Shown: positions 25,464-34,008 of the stretch, one piece after another | How the letters are laid out: every line of letters begins with the position of its first letter | How positions within the stretch are numbered: the stretch's first letter is position 1 | From: Variovorax paradoxus | GTDB taxonomy: Bacteria; Pseudomonadota; Gammaproteobacteria; Burkholderiales; Burkholderiaceae_C | Direction: 5' to 3' | DNA length: 64,000 bases | Assembly (NCBI RefSeq): GCF_009755665.1 | Contig: NZ_CP046622.1 | Location: forward strand, 5,211,001 to 5,275,000 | The notes under the pieces: generated by a model | Told to the model about the DNA's origin: nothing | Database searches by the model: none | Seen by the model: only the letters and a program-made list of their open reading frames with translations | Program-made: the position numbers and the translations under genes

Positions 25464-26474
25464 ATGCAGGAACCTCAAGCGCTTCGCCGCTGGCAACTCT
25501 CTTCTTTTGGCAACGAGCACCTCGAGCAGGTCGAGCGGCCGCTCCCCACGCCGGGGCCGGGCCAGATCCTCGTGCGGGTGGGTGCGGTGTCGCTCAACTA
25601 CCGCGACCTACTGATGGTGCGCGATGGCATGGGCATGAAATTCGACATGCCTTTCACGCCCGCCTCCGACATGGCCGGCACCGTGGTGGCGGCGGGCGCA
25701 GACGTGCGCCGGTTTGCCGTTGGCGAGCGCGTGATCAACACCTTCTGGGGCGGATGGATCGACGGCCAGTGGACGGCCGATGCGGTGCTGGCCGGCGGGC
25801 CCGGACCGGGCATGCTGGCTTCGCATGTTCTCCTCGACGCCGCCTGGGCCGTGGCCGCGCCGGCCACGCTGGACTTTGCCGAAGCCAGCACGCTCCCCTG
25901 CGCCGGCCTCACCGCATGGTTCGCCCTGGCCGAAACAGGGGCGCTCCGGCCCGGGCAGACGGTGCTGGTCCATGGCACGGGCGGCGTGGCGCTGTTCGGA
26001 CTGCAGCTTGCGCGGCTGCACGGCGCGCGCGCCATCGTGATCTCGGGCAGCGAAGACAAGCGCGCGCAGACGCTTGCACTCGGCGCCACCCACGTGCTGA
26101 TGCGCGACAGCGACTGGCCGGCCGAAGTACGCCGCCTCACGCAAGGCCGCGGCGCCGACCATGTGCTCGAACTCTCGAGCGGGCCGAACCTCGATCGCTC
26201 GCTGCAGGCGGCTGCGCAAGGCGGGCGCGTGTCGATCATCGGCATGCTCGGCGGCGAGACGCTGAGCGCTTCGTTCTATGCCATGGTGCTCGGCCGCGCC
26301 ACGGTGCAAGGCATTGGCGTGGGCCACCGCCGCGCGCTCGAAGACCTGGTGCGCGCCGTCGATGTGAATGCGCTCAAGCCCGTGATTGCGGCGCGCTACG
26401 CCTTCGATGCATTGCCCGATGCGCTCGACCACCTCGCACGCGGCGCGTTCGGAAAGATCGTCATCACGCTCTGA
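25464..26474 (+). CDS. zinc-type MDR alcohol dehydrogenase/quinone oxidoreductase family protein
   Basis: 336 residues. The ATG at 25464 is preferred since a GGAG site precedes it; in-frame Met codons at 25432 and 25449 would extend it by a few residues. The N-terminal domain has GQILVRVGAVSLNYRDLLMVRDGMG and FTPASDMAGTVVAAGADV. The nucleotide-binding fold has TVLVHGTGGVALFGLQLARLHGA. The LNYRD motif and lack of a Cys-rich structural zinc loop place it near quinone oxidoreductases rather than classical zinc alcohol dehydrogenases. The substrate is unknown. It is probably controlled by the divergent LysR protein. Confidence 0.87.
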   Translation: MQEPQALRRWQLSSFGNEHLEQVERPLPTPGPGQILVRVGAVSLNYRDLLMVRDGMGMKFDMPFTPASDMAGTVVAAGADVRRFAVGERVINTFWGGWIDGQWTADAVLAGGPGPGMLASHVLLDAAWAVAAPATLDFAEASTLPCAGLTAWFALAETGALRPGQTVLVHGTGGVALFGLQLARLHGARAIVISGSEDKRAQTLALGATHVLMRDSDWPAEVRRLTQGRGADHVLELSSGPNLDRSLQAAAQGGRVSIIGMLGGETLSASFYAMVLGRATVQGIGVGHRRALEDLVRAVDVNALKPVIAARYAFDALPDALDHLARGAFGKIVITL

Positions 26475-26646
26475 CGCCCTTCACTAATCTCTCGGATCGA
26501 CTTTGTCAGAAACAAAAGATCGCCAATTTGTGAACAGGTTCCGTTAGATGCAACAACATGCGTGACGCTCGTTGTTTCCATTCCTAGAATCCGCCCGCGT
26601 CTTGGCCCAGGCCACGCACTTTTTCTCAACTTCAGGATGGAACAAC

Positions 26647-27351
26647 ATGGAACATAGCACCTACAAAAAGTGGTCGGCCGAGTTCATTGGTACTTTTTGG
26701 CTCACGCTCGGCGGCTGCGGTAGCGCTGTTCTGGCCGCGGCCTTTCCGGGCCTCGGCATCGGCTTTCTGGGCGTCTCGCTGGCCTTCGGCCTCACGGTGG
26801 TGACCGGCGCCTATGCACTCGGTCCCATCTCGGGTGGCCACTTCAACCCGGCCGTCTCCATCGGCCTCGCGGCCGCGGGCCGCTTCAAGGCCTCGCAGCT
26901 CGCGGGCTATATCGTTGCGCAGGTGCTGGGCGCCATCGCAGCGGCCGGCGTGCTCTACCTGATTGCCACCGGCAAGCCAGGTGCCGACATCGGCGGCTTC
27001 GCCACCAACGGCTTCGGCGAGCACTCGCCCGGCAAGTACGGCATGACTGCCGCGCTGGTGTGCGAAGTGGTGCTGACCGCCGTGTTCCTGATCGTGATCC
27101 TCGGCTCCACCGCCAAGCGCGCAGCCGGCGGCTTCGCGGGTCTGGCCATCGGCCTGTGCCTCACGCTGATTCACCTGATCTCCATTCCGGTGACCAACAC
27201 CTCGGTCAACCCGGCGCGCAGCACGGGCCCGGCGCTGTTCGGCCCGTCCTACGCGGTGTCGGAACTGTGGCTGTTCTGGCTCGCACCCATCGTGGGCGCG
27301 ATCATCGGCGCAGTCATCTACCGCGCGCTGCTCAGCAACAACGACGACTGA
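26647..27351 (+). CDS. aqpZ: aquaporin Z
   Basis: 234 residues, the size of bacterial water channels. Six membrane helices and two half-helices carry the NPA boxes: Asn67-Pro-Ala in GGHFNPAVS and Asn188-Pro-Ala-Arg191 in TSVNPARS. His176 and the small residues in [17 protein letters not shown] complete a narrow water-type selectivity filter rather than a glycerol one. It conducts water across the inner membrane. The ATG at 26647 is preferred to one 75 bases upstream, since it starts the first amphipathic helix. The 172-base upstream gap has a weak 6-bp dyad (AACAAC at 26552, GTTGTT at 26571) and a TAGAAT-like -10. It is convergent with the small exported protein gene. Confidence 0.95.
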   Translation: MEHSTYKKWSAEFIGTFWLTLGGCGSAVLAAAFPGLGIGFLGVSLAFGLTVVTGAYALGPISGGHFNPAVSIGLAAAGRFKASQLAGYIVAQVLGAIAAAGVLYLIATGKPGADIGGFATNGFGEHSPGKYGMTAALVCEVVLTAVFLIVILGSTAKRAAGGFAGLAIGLCLTLIHLISIPVTNTSVNPARSTGPALFGPSYAVSELWLFWLAPIVGAIIGAVIYRALLSNNDD

Positions 27352-27358
27352 CCCTCGG

Positions 27359-27697
27359 TCAGCTGCCGCTGGCCGACTGCACCAGCGGCAGCGAGGTCGA
27401 CTGGCCAATCGATTCGGTTCCGCTCGCATGAGAGGCCGCGTACGCGCCGGCCTCGACATCGGCCACCGGGATCGTCGAGTTCATGGCCGGCGCGCTGGTC
27501 GACTGGCCGATGGACTCGGTGCCGCTGGGCCGCGCGGCAGCCATCGCACCCGCCTGCACATCCGGGTTCTCGGGCGAATTCATCTGCAACGGATGGTAGT
27601 CCGAGCCGTCGGTCGTCTCGGCCGACGCATGGACGGCACCCAGCGCCGCAAACGCGGCAAAGGAACCAAGGGCAAGAAGCTTGAAGGAAGTGCGCAT
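27359..27697 (-). CDS. small exported protein with duplicated GTESIGQSTS motif
   Basis: 112 residues, with a signal peptide (LALGSFAAFAALGAVHASA) and cleavage expected near residue 26. The mature part of about 86 residues is polar. It contains two near-identical units, RPSGTESIGQSTSAP near residues 56-70 and HASGTESIGQSTSLP near 90-104, each preceded by a VQAGAMAAA or VEAGAYAAS segment, so the protein looks like a tandem duplication of about 34 residues. I do not recognise the family. Small exported proteins of this type are common in Burkholderiales. It is convergent with aqpZ (7-base gap) and divergent from the lipoprotein gene at 27859. Confidence 0.75.
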   Translation of the reverse strand: MRTSFKLLALGSFAAFAALGAVHASAETTDGSDYHPLQMNSPENPDVQAGAMAAARPSGTESIGQSTSAPAMNSTIPVADVEAGAYAASHASGTESIGQSTSLPLVQSASGS

Positions 27698-27858
27698 GTG
27701 TGTGCTCCTGAATGGCGGTTGTCCCCGGCCACGTGCCATCGCGCGAACTGCGCGTGGCAAGGCCTGAACGCACTCTAGGCAGCCGGACTGAGCTGGCCGT
27801 GAGGAGTGAATTAGCCAGGGATGAGCGGCACTTAAACGGACTAGAAAAGCATTTGGAA

Positions 27859-29127
27859 ATGAACCCTCGCAACATCCCCAAGTCTCCAGTCAGCTTCAAA
27901 CACCTATTGGCCGCCATGGCGGCGTTGGCGCTCCTGCTCCTCAACGGCTGCAACGTGCGCGCCAAGCCGGTGATGGAAGAAACGGGCGTGCTGGAACTCC
28001 CTTACTCAGTCCAGTCGTTGGCCTGGCATCCCGATGGCCGGCTGCTGGCGGTGGGCTACTTCATGCGCGATGTGGTGGAAGTGTGGGATGTACAGACGAA
28101 GAAGCCGGTGTTCTCGGTGCCAAGCAAGCGCAGACCCATCAACCTGTCGGGGCAAGAAGTGCTGTTCAGCCCCGACGGCAAAAACTTGATTGTTCAGGAC
28201 TTCTTGGACACGAAAGACGGTGAGCCGAAGTTTCCGCGGACGTTCGCGGAGCCAGCTGAATCGGTCGCGCAGCAGGACAAAGATCGGTACATCCTCGCAA
28301 GGGTGTGGGACGTCGAGCAGCGCAAAGAGATCGCACAACTCAAGGGGCCTGGTTCGAGCCTGTATGGGGCAGCGCACGACGGGATGTGTCCGCTTGGCGC
28401 TCGTGCGGATCAACTCGCATTGCTGCGGGGCGCTGCTGTCGCTGTCTATCGCATGCCTGAGGGAAAGCTCGCGTACGAAGTCAACTTTCGACATCCGTTT
28501 GCAGACAAACCGGACTTCGGGTGGGGCTATGAAAAGATGGGCTGTCACCCGCAGAACGGTGAGATCGCCCTGCAAGGCGGCCCGCTGATGAAAAGGGCTC
28601 CCGAATTCGGCTTCCCGCTTAACAGCGGCGCGACGCCGATCGTGGTGGTCGATCTGGATCGCAAAGCCATCAAGAAAGTCCTTTTCAGCCCCACGCCACT
28701 GAACGGCGTGGCCTACAGCGCCGACGGCAGCAAGCTCGTGTCCTTCGGCACGTCACCCATTCGGGTGTGGGATGCGAACAGGGACTTCGCGGCGCTGGGC
28801 GAGATCGAGAACCCGCCTCAGTTGGACTGGGTTCGCGCACAGCGCACTCCGGTAGACGTCCTTCATCCTCCAGCCGATGCGCCGCGAGGCAACTCCGGCG
28901 ACTTGACTGCCGTTCCCGACTCGGACGTGATGGTTGGCATGGCGTCGGACTTTCATTTTTGGGACACGGCACAACGGCGCATCGTGGCGACCGTTCGCTC
29001 GCCCCGTGACGTATTGCGTCTTGCCTTGCACAAGCCAAGCGCGATTCTGGTGGCGGCTGCGGTCAATCGGGTTCATTTCTATCGAATCGATGCTGCGGCC
29101 TTGCAACACGCTATTAAGGGAGAGTAA
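27859..29127 (+). CDS. WD40/beta-propeller-like lipoprotein, candidate immunity protein
   Basis: 422 residues from the ATG at 27859. The leader is hydrophobic and ends in the lipobox LLNGC with Cys31, so it should be lipidated and face the periplasm. The mature part has repeated propeller blades: SVQSLAWHPDGRLLAVGY, VVEVWDVQTKKPVFSV, EVLFSPDGKNLIVQD, ARVWDVEQRKEIAQL, GVAYSADGSKLVSFG and IRVWDANRDF. The blades resemble WD40 or YncE-type repeats. It has a lower GC preference than its neighbours. It is the first of three co-directional genes ending in the 913-aa putative effector, with only two bases before the second. Immunity proteins of XVIPCD effectors are often lipoproteins, which is why that role is suggested. 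This is inference. Confidence 0.7.
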   Translation: MNPRNIPKSPVSFKHLLAAMAALALLLLNGCNVRAKPVMEETGVLELPYSVQSLAWHPDGRLLAVGYFMRDVVEVWDVQTKKPVFSVPSKRRPINLSGQEVLFSPDGKNLIVQDFLDTKDGEPKFPRTFAEPAESVAQQDKDRYILARVWDVEQRKEIAQLKGPGSSLYGAAHDGMCPLGARADQLALLRGAAVAVYRMPEGKLAYEVNFRHPFADKPDFGWGYEKMGCHPQNGEIALQGGPLMKRAPEFGFPLNSGATPIVVVDLDRKAIKKVLFSPTPLNGVAYSADGSKLVSFGTSPIRVWDANRDFAALGEIENPPQLDWVRAQRTPVDVLHPPADAPRGNSGDLTAVPDSDVMVGMASDFHFWDTAQRRIVATVRSPRDVLRLALHKPSAILVAAAVNRVHFYRIDAAALQHAIKGE

Positions 29128-29129
29128 GC

Positions 29130-29735
29130 ATGGGCACTTTGACCACAATGAAAACAACTAATTCAAATAGCATTTCTCACCCAAAAATCTGGTTTTTTTG
29201 CCTGATTTCCGCAATCTCGATTGCCGCAGGATTCACCGTATTCGAGTTTGATTTAATCGTTGCGCAAGAAATATCACTAAAACTACTTCAGTCTACGCCA
29301 GCGATAGTCGAGAGCGCCGTTCTTGTGGAATTATTTCCTTTTAAAATTTTAGCAACTACAGCGATCTTTGTTTTTATTCCACTGTTACTGGGCTGGTATT
29401 TTCGAGCAACCTTTGTCAATTATGTATTGGCGACGGCCTTGCTTTTTTTGTTATCGATCCTTGCTTCCTTTAGTGTCTTGGCGACATACAGAGGGCACAT
29501 GCAAACCGAATTGAATTTCACAACAATCTCAGGGCCCTCTGCCTCTGCCTCTGCCTCTGCCTCTGCCTCTGCCTCTGCCTCTGCAGGAAAAATCACTTCT
29601 ATGACGTACGGTCAGATTACGGCGGTCACGGAAGTTCCCATCGCAAAAATGGTCTTGAGTGGTCCGCTGCTTGTTGTTGTTGGGGCTTTGCTTTGGATCA
29701 GAAAGAAGAATTCCGGCACGCGTGATCTAAATTAA
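29130..29735 (+). CDS. AT-rich four-helix membrane protein with (Ser-Ala)8 linker
   Basis: 201 residues from the ATG at 29130, preceded by a GGGAG ribosome site inside the end of the lipoprotein gene. Four membrane helices are visible near residues 20-42, 70-92, 96-122 and 172-192. Between the third and fourth lies a polar loop with eight Ser-Ala pairs encoded by a pure hexanucleotide repeat (29538-29585). The gene is visibly AT-rich, with TTA, ATA and AAA codons that are rare elsewhere in the window, so it was probably acquired recently. I recognise no family. Its place between the lipoprotein and the putative effector suggests membrane protection or an assembly role, without direct evidence. 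The next gene starts 18 bases later. Confidence 0.75.
   Translation: MGTLTTMKTTNSNSISHPKIWFFCLISAISIAAGFTVFEFDLIVAQEISLKLLQSTPAIVESAVLVELFPFKILATTAIFVFIPLLLGWYFRATFVNYVLATALLFLLSILASFSVLATYRGHMQTELNFTTISGPSASASASASASASASAGKITSMTYGQITAVTEVPIAKMVLSGPLLVVVGALLWIRKKNSGTRDLN
29538..29585 (+). repeat. hexanucleotide tandem repeat (GCCTCT)n encoding Ser-Ala pairs
   Basis: Seven perfect GCCTCT units (29541-29582) flanked by TCT and GCA, giving (Ser-Ala)8 in the AT-rich membrane protein. Changes in unit number keep the reading frame and would only alter loop length. Confidence 0.95.
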
Positions 29736-29753
29736 TTCGCAGGAGGCGTCCAT

Positions 29754-32495
29754 ATGCAAGAATTATCTACGGCAAAGTTACTTCGTTTGGCCGGCGTCAA
29801 CGGGTTGGCAACCCCTCCCATTGGATTTACCGCAGTGCGTGCAGATCGACTGGATGTACAGAACGCACGAATTAACTACCAAGCCTTTTTCAACCCCGCC
29901 ACCAACGAACTGGTGATCGGTGGCACGCCGAAGCCGCAGATTCTCGTGCGACCGGGCCAAGCCCCGGACGACGGCAAGGAACTCGGAATTTTTTATGACA
30001 GTCCAAGGTCTCCAACGGGCGGGCTCAGCGAGGCTGCTGTTCCTGTAACTCAAACCGTGGCACTGGTTCAGCGGTTGACCGCTACCGACAAAAGTCCCTA
30101 TCCCAACGCCACGGTCAGCTTCGCAGGCGAAGGGGCAGTCGGCCTCGCCTTTGCCGCAGCGTCCTATGAGTTACGCAGCGGAACCAACTCGCGGGTCAAC
30201 GTCGGCAGCACCGTCACCCTGAACGCCTGGACCGGCCACTGGACACCCGGCGCCAGCACCGACACCGGCGTGCTCGATGTGCGCACATCTCACCCGGCCA
30301 ACGGAGATCCGGCATGGGGATTGAAATGGAAGCCAGGCGGTGTCGTCGCCGCAGTGAACACCGGCAACGCCCAGTTGGCCGGCGGACTGACCGATATCGG
30401 CACCCAGGGTGCGATGGCCATGGCCGAATCGCTGGCCGGCAAATTGGGCGGCAAGGTCCTTGGCGAAGGCGCTGCATGGATCGCGGACAAGCTCATCGGC
30501 AAGGGCGCCGAGGCCTTGACGGAACCGGCAGTCGACGCCGCCGCGAGCGCTGCCGCCAATTACATCGACAGCCCCGCGCGGGCCGTCAAAGCATTGGGCT
30601 GGCAGGCCCACCTCACGCCCGCCGAAACCACCCAGGTCGTCCAGCAAGGCATCGGGCAAGGCCAGTGGAACGTCATGCATGGCCTGAGCCCCGCAGGCTA
30701 TGCCGTCGACGGCACGTATTACGAGCACTCCGGAACAGCCACCTTCGCCGGCGCGGGCAGCACGGCGCAAACCCGGCAACCCGCCGTGCAGGTCACCACC
30801 TGGCGCGACGAGACGACCGGCGCCATCATGGAGGCGCGCCTCTCCGGCCAACGGGTAGATGATCAGTTCCAGGCCGGCCCGGCGAGCGTCTTCGCCTCGG
30901 GCATGGACACCGCTGGGCGCATGATCCTGAAGGGGAGCGCGGCGCAAAGCGTGGCCGACTATCAGATGCGCCCCGCCGCTTCGGCGGGCACCGGGGGCGC
31001 CACTCCGGAAGACCCGGCTCTTGCCCCCGTGGTGGCGGAAGGCACCAGCGGCCTCGGCACCTACACCACCGTCAGCATCCAGACACACGCCAATGGCGCC
31101 GCGAGCTTCGACTTCGTGGGCGAGGACGGCAGCCGCGCGTGGGTGATGCACGATGCGGAAACCGGCCACCGGACCGTGACCATCAACAGCGGGCAGGAAG
31201 TGGCAGGCGAGCCGCGCACCGTGATCTATGAACTTGACCGCAGCGGCGGGCGCGTCGGACACGAGCGCTACATCGACGCCGCCGGCACACCCGTCAACGA
31301 GCAGGGGCTGGTGCCGCCGTCGCAGGCTGAAGTGGTGCCTGCGCCTGCAAGGGCTCCTGCGCAGCAGGAACCCATTCCCCAGATCACCACGCATGAATCG
31401 CGCATCGTGCCCACGCCAGGGGGCATGAGCTTTGCCGAGGCGCACCGGCGCCGCGACGAACCCGAGCAGATTTCCCCGGGCTCGTTGCGGCCCGTGGGCA
31501 AACTGGATACATCCCAGATGAACAAGGGCAGCCCGTTGTACCGGATGCACCTGGCGCAGGAGCAGGCCCATATGCGCGACCTGGAGATTGCGCTGGCGCA
31601 GGACAGGGAGCGGTTCAAGAACGAGCCCAAGCTGCCACAGCCCTCGGTGGAGCGCACGCAGGAGCGCGCACAGGACCATTCGCCAAGGCGTTTGCTTGAG
31701 GAGGCACCTGTGGCACAAGCGCATGTCAGCCCTGCTCGGCCGGCCGCTGGCGCCGAGACGATGCACTCGCCGACAACCCACGCCTCAGTGGCGGCCCCGG
31801 TGCACTCGAACCCTCAGAGCGATGCCGCGACCATTGAGGCGGCGCAAGCCCAGGTGGCCGCAGCGCAAGCCCAGGCGGCAGCGGCACAGGCCCAGGCCCT
31901 TGCGGCGCAGGCCGAATTGGCCGCGACGCGACAGCAGATGGCGCGCATGGCCGCAGAGCGACACGACGGCCTGGAGCGGCGTGATGAGCGCGATGAGAGG
32001 GACCAGCGCGATCAGCCTGGGACCACGCAGATCTCGCAAGGCCGCGACAGCCGGCAAGATTCGGAGGCTGGCACGCACGGCATGCAGGTCTCCGCCACTG
32101 CGGTGGCCGATGCGAGCCGCCCGTTGCTGCGCGAATTCAGCGACCCGCGTCATCCCCAAAATGCGCTGTACAACACCCTCATAGAGGTGCTTCCCGAGGG
32201 TACGTCTCCGAGATGGGTGGCACAGGCGACGGCTGCCTGCTACATGTCGAACATCAGGAAGCCCGACGATCTGGGCGACGTCCACGGCATCAACGGAACG
32301 GTTCTGTTCAGGTCGACCTCGTTGCCCGGCCGATACGCCGCTCTTGAAGCCACGCAGCCTTTACGCACAGTGCAGCAGACCATGCAGGACGTGCAGCAGT
32401 TCGACGAGCAGCGCGCGATCGATCGGGCCCAATCTCAGGCACAGGCCGCAGCGCAAGCGAACCAGCAGCAGGGGCCGGTGATGGGCGGGCCATGA
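29754..32495 (+). CDS. putative antibacterial effector: lipase-like N-terminus, XVIPCD-like Gln-rich C-terminus
   Basis: 913 residues, with a strong AGGAGG ribosome site. No signal peptide. Residues 20-165 resemble a class 3/DUF2974-type lipase fold: YQAFFNPATNELVIGGT (42-58), YPNATVSFAGEGAVGLAFAAASYEL (116-140) and TLNAWTG (155-161). The nucleophile elbow, normally GHSLGG, reads GEGAVG (125-130), so Gly127 stands where the catalytic Ser would be. Residues 215-270 are amphipathic Gly/Ala helices. An Ala/Gln coiled coil covers about 690-735. From about 790 (DPRHPQNALYNTL, then LPGRYAALEATQPLRTVQQTMQDVQQFDEQ) to a Gln-rich end, the protein resembles the XVIPCD signal recognised by VirD4 in antibacterial type IV secretion. 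No type IV genes are in the window. Function is inferred. Confidence 0.55.
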   Translation: MQELSTAKLLRLAGVNGLATPPIGFTAVRADRLDVQNARINYQAFFNPATNELVIGGTPKPQILVRPGQAPDDGKELGIFYDSPRSPTGGLSEAAVPVTQTVALVQRLTATDKSPYPNATVSFAGEGAVGLAFAAASYELRSGTNSRVNVGSTVTLNAWTGHWTPGASTDTGVLDVRTSHPANGDPAWGLKWKPGGVVAAVNTGNAQLAGGLTDIGTQGAMAMAESLAGKLGGKVLGEGAAWIADKLIGKGAEALTEPAVDAAASAAANYIDSPARAVKALGWQAHLTPAETTQVVQQGIGQGQWNVMHGLSPAGYAVDGTYYEHSGTATFAGAGSTAQTRQPAVQVTTWRDETTGAIMEARLSGQRVDDQFQAGPASVFASGMDTAGRMILKGSAAQSVADYQMRPAASAGTGGATPEDPALAPVVAEGTSGLGTYTTVSIQTHANGAASFDFVGEDGSRAWVMHDAETGHRTVTINSGQEVAGEPRTVIYELDRSGGRVGHERYIDAAGTPVNEQGLVPPSQAEVVPAPARAPAQQEPIPQITTHESRIVPTPGGMSFAEAHRRRDEPEQISPGSLRPVGKLDTSQMNKGSPLYRMHLAQEQAHMRDLEIALAQDRERFKNEPKLPQPSVERTQERAQDHSPRRLLEEAPVAQAHVSPARPAAGAETMHSPTTHASVAAPVHSNPQSDAATIEAAQAQVAAAQAQAAAAQAQALAAQAELAATRQQMARMAAERHDGLERRDERDERDQRDQPGTTQISQGRDSRQDSEAGTHGMQVSATAVADASRPLLREFSDPRHPQNALYNTLIEVLPEGTSPRWVAQATAACYMSNIRKPDDLGDVHGINGTVLFRSTSLPGRYAALEATQPLRTVQQTMQDVQQFDEQRAIDRAQSQAQAAAQANQQQGPVMGGP

Positions 32496-32582
32496 GGGGG
32501 CGATGCTTTGAAACAGGCGACCACAGCCTTCGCGGCGTAACGAATCCTTGCAGCCAAGGGAACTGACCTCCAGCGAATTCAG

Positions 32583-32606
32583 GCGATAAACCGCATCATT
32601 TATCGC
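32583..32606. promoter_or_regulatory. 8-bp dyad spanning the sensor kinase stop codon
   Basis: GCGATAAA (32583-32590) and TTTATCGC (32599-32606) are exact inverted repeats around 8 bases. It lies at the end of the two-component operon, in the 100-base convergent gap after the putative effector gene. It could act as a terminator stem, but there is no T-tract. Confidence 0.35.
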
Positions 32607-34008
32607 GAGCCGCTCTAGACACCGAGCCCGGAGGCAGGTGCACCCGCGCCATCAGCCCCGGCCCGCCGCCTCCTCCTCCTTCTTCATCGCGATTGCGCAG
32701 CTCGATGCGCAAGCCATGCCGCTCGGCTGCCGTGCGCGCAATGGCCAGCCCCAGCCCGCTGCCGCCCGCCGGGGCGCCCGGCACCCGAAAGAAGCGGTCG
32801 AACACACGGCCGATCGAAGAGTCGGGAATGCCCGCCCCGTTGTCCAGCACGTCGACCACCGCGTGGCCGCCAACCGCATGCAGCCGCACATCGACCACGC
32901 CGCCTTCGGGCGCATAGCGCAGCGCGTTGTCGATCAGGTTGTCGAACACACTGCGCAGCTCGGCGGCCGGCGCGTCCACCACGGGCGCAATCGATCCTTC
33001 GAAGCCGATGTCCACGCGGCGCGCATCGGCCAGCACCATCAACTGGCTCACGCTTTCGCGCAGCAGGGCTTCGATGTCGACCGGCTCGCCCGGCACAGGG
33101 AGGCCCGGCGCGTCTTGCCGCGAGAGGCTCAGCAACTGCTCGATCAGGTGCTGCGCGCGCGTGACGCCGGCTTCGAGCTGGTTGAAGCGCTCGGTGGCTT
33201 CGCCGGCGGGCACGTGCGCGCGCAGGTTCTCGATTTGCAGGCCGATGGCGGCCATGGGCGTGCGCAGTTCGTGGGCCGCGTCCTGCACGAAGCGGCGCTG
33301 CGTGGCAAAGGCACTGCGCACGCGCGAGAGCAGGTGGTTGAAGGCCTGCACCAGCGGCGCGATCTCGTCCGGCACGCGGGCCAGAGAAAGATCGGTGAGG
33401 CTGCGCTCGTCCTGCGAGGCCACGTCGCGCGCCACCGCCCGCAGCGACCGCGAGGCCGCCGACACGATGAGCCAGAGAATCAGCAAGGCCAGCGGCAGCA
33501 GCAGCGCGATGGGCAGGCCTTCGAGCAGCGCGCGGCGCAGTGCCCGGCGCCGCCGGTAGTCTTCGTTCTGCAAGACCTGCACGCGCGGCTGGTCGGCACG
33601 CGGACCGGGTTCGGCGGTAAACACGCGCCAGCGCGAATGTGTGTGCGCGCCGGTGCTCGCGTCGCTGAATCCCGGTCGCGGCTGCAGGGGCACCGCAGCC
33701 AGCGGCGGCCAGGAACTCGCAAGCAGCTCGCGACCGTCGGCACTCCAGATCTGAACCACGAAGGCACCGCGTGCAAAAGCGGCTTCGCCGTCGAGCGGGC
33801 GCGGAGCGCGGGGCGGATCGTTGCCCGCATGGGAATCGGCCACGAGCCGCATCTGCTCGTCGAGCGCGTTGTGCACCAGGTCGCCATATGCCACGAAGGT
33901 GAACCATGCCGTGAGAGCCGCCGCCGCCACGTGCAGCGTGATGAGCCAGAACAGCAGCTGCGAGCGCAGCGAGCGGGGACGCCACCAGCGGCCCGGCATT
34001 GCGCTCAT
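32596..34008 (-). CDS. sensor histidine kinase, QseC/PmrB-like
   Basis: 470 residues. The start at 34008 gives an ATGA overlap with the response regulator gene. Two membrane helices (residues about 18-41 and 163-184) flank a periplasmic domain of about 120 residues. A HAMP linker follows (SRSLRAVARDVASQDERSL), then the H-box FVQDAAHELRTPMAAIG with His246, and N, G1 and G2 boxes (NLIDNALRYAP, VLDNGAGIP, GSGLGLAIAR). Overall plan and the short sensor domain match QseC/PmrB-type kinases. The signal is unknown. Partner of the adjacent QseB-like regulator. Confidence 0.9.
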   Translation of the reverse strand: MSAMPGRWWRPRSLRSQLLFWLITLHVAAAALTAWFTFVAYGDLVHNALDEQMRLVADSHAGNDPPRAPRPLDGEAAFARGAFVVQIWSADGRELLASSWPPLAAVPLQPRPGFSDASTGAHTHSRWRVFTAEPGPRADQPRVQVLQNEDYRRRRALRRALLEGLPIALLLPLALLILWLIVSAASRSLRAVARDVASQDERSLTDLSLARVPDEIAPLVQAFNHLLSRVRSAFATQRRFVQDAAHELRTPMAAIGLQIENLRAHVPAGEATERFNQLEAGVTRAQHLIEQLLSLSRQDAPGLPVPGEPVDIEALLRESVSQLMVLADARRVDIGFEGSIAPVVDAPAAELRSVFDNLIDNALRYAPEGGVVDVRLHAVGGHAVVDVLDNGAGIPDSSIGRVFDRFFRVPGAPAGGSGLGLAIARTAAERHGLRIELRNRDEEGGGGGGPGLMARVHLPPGSVSRAARDK

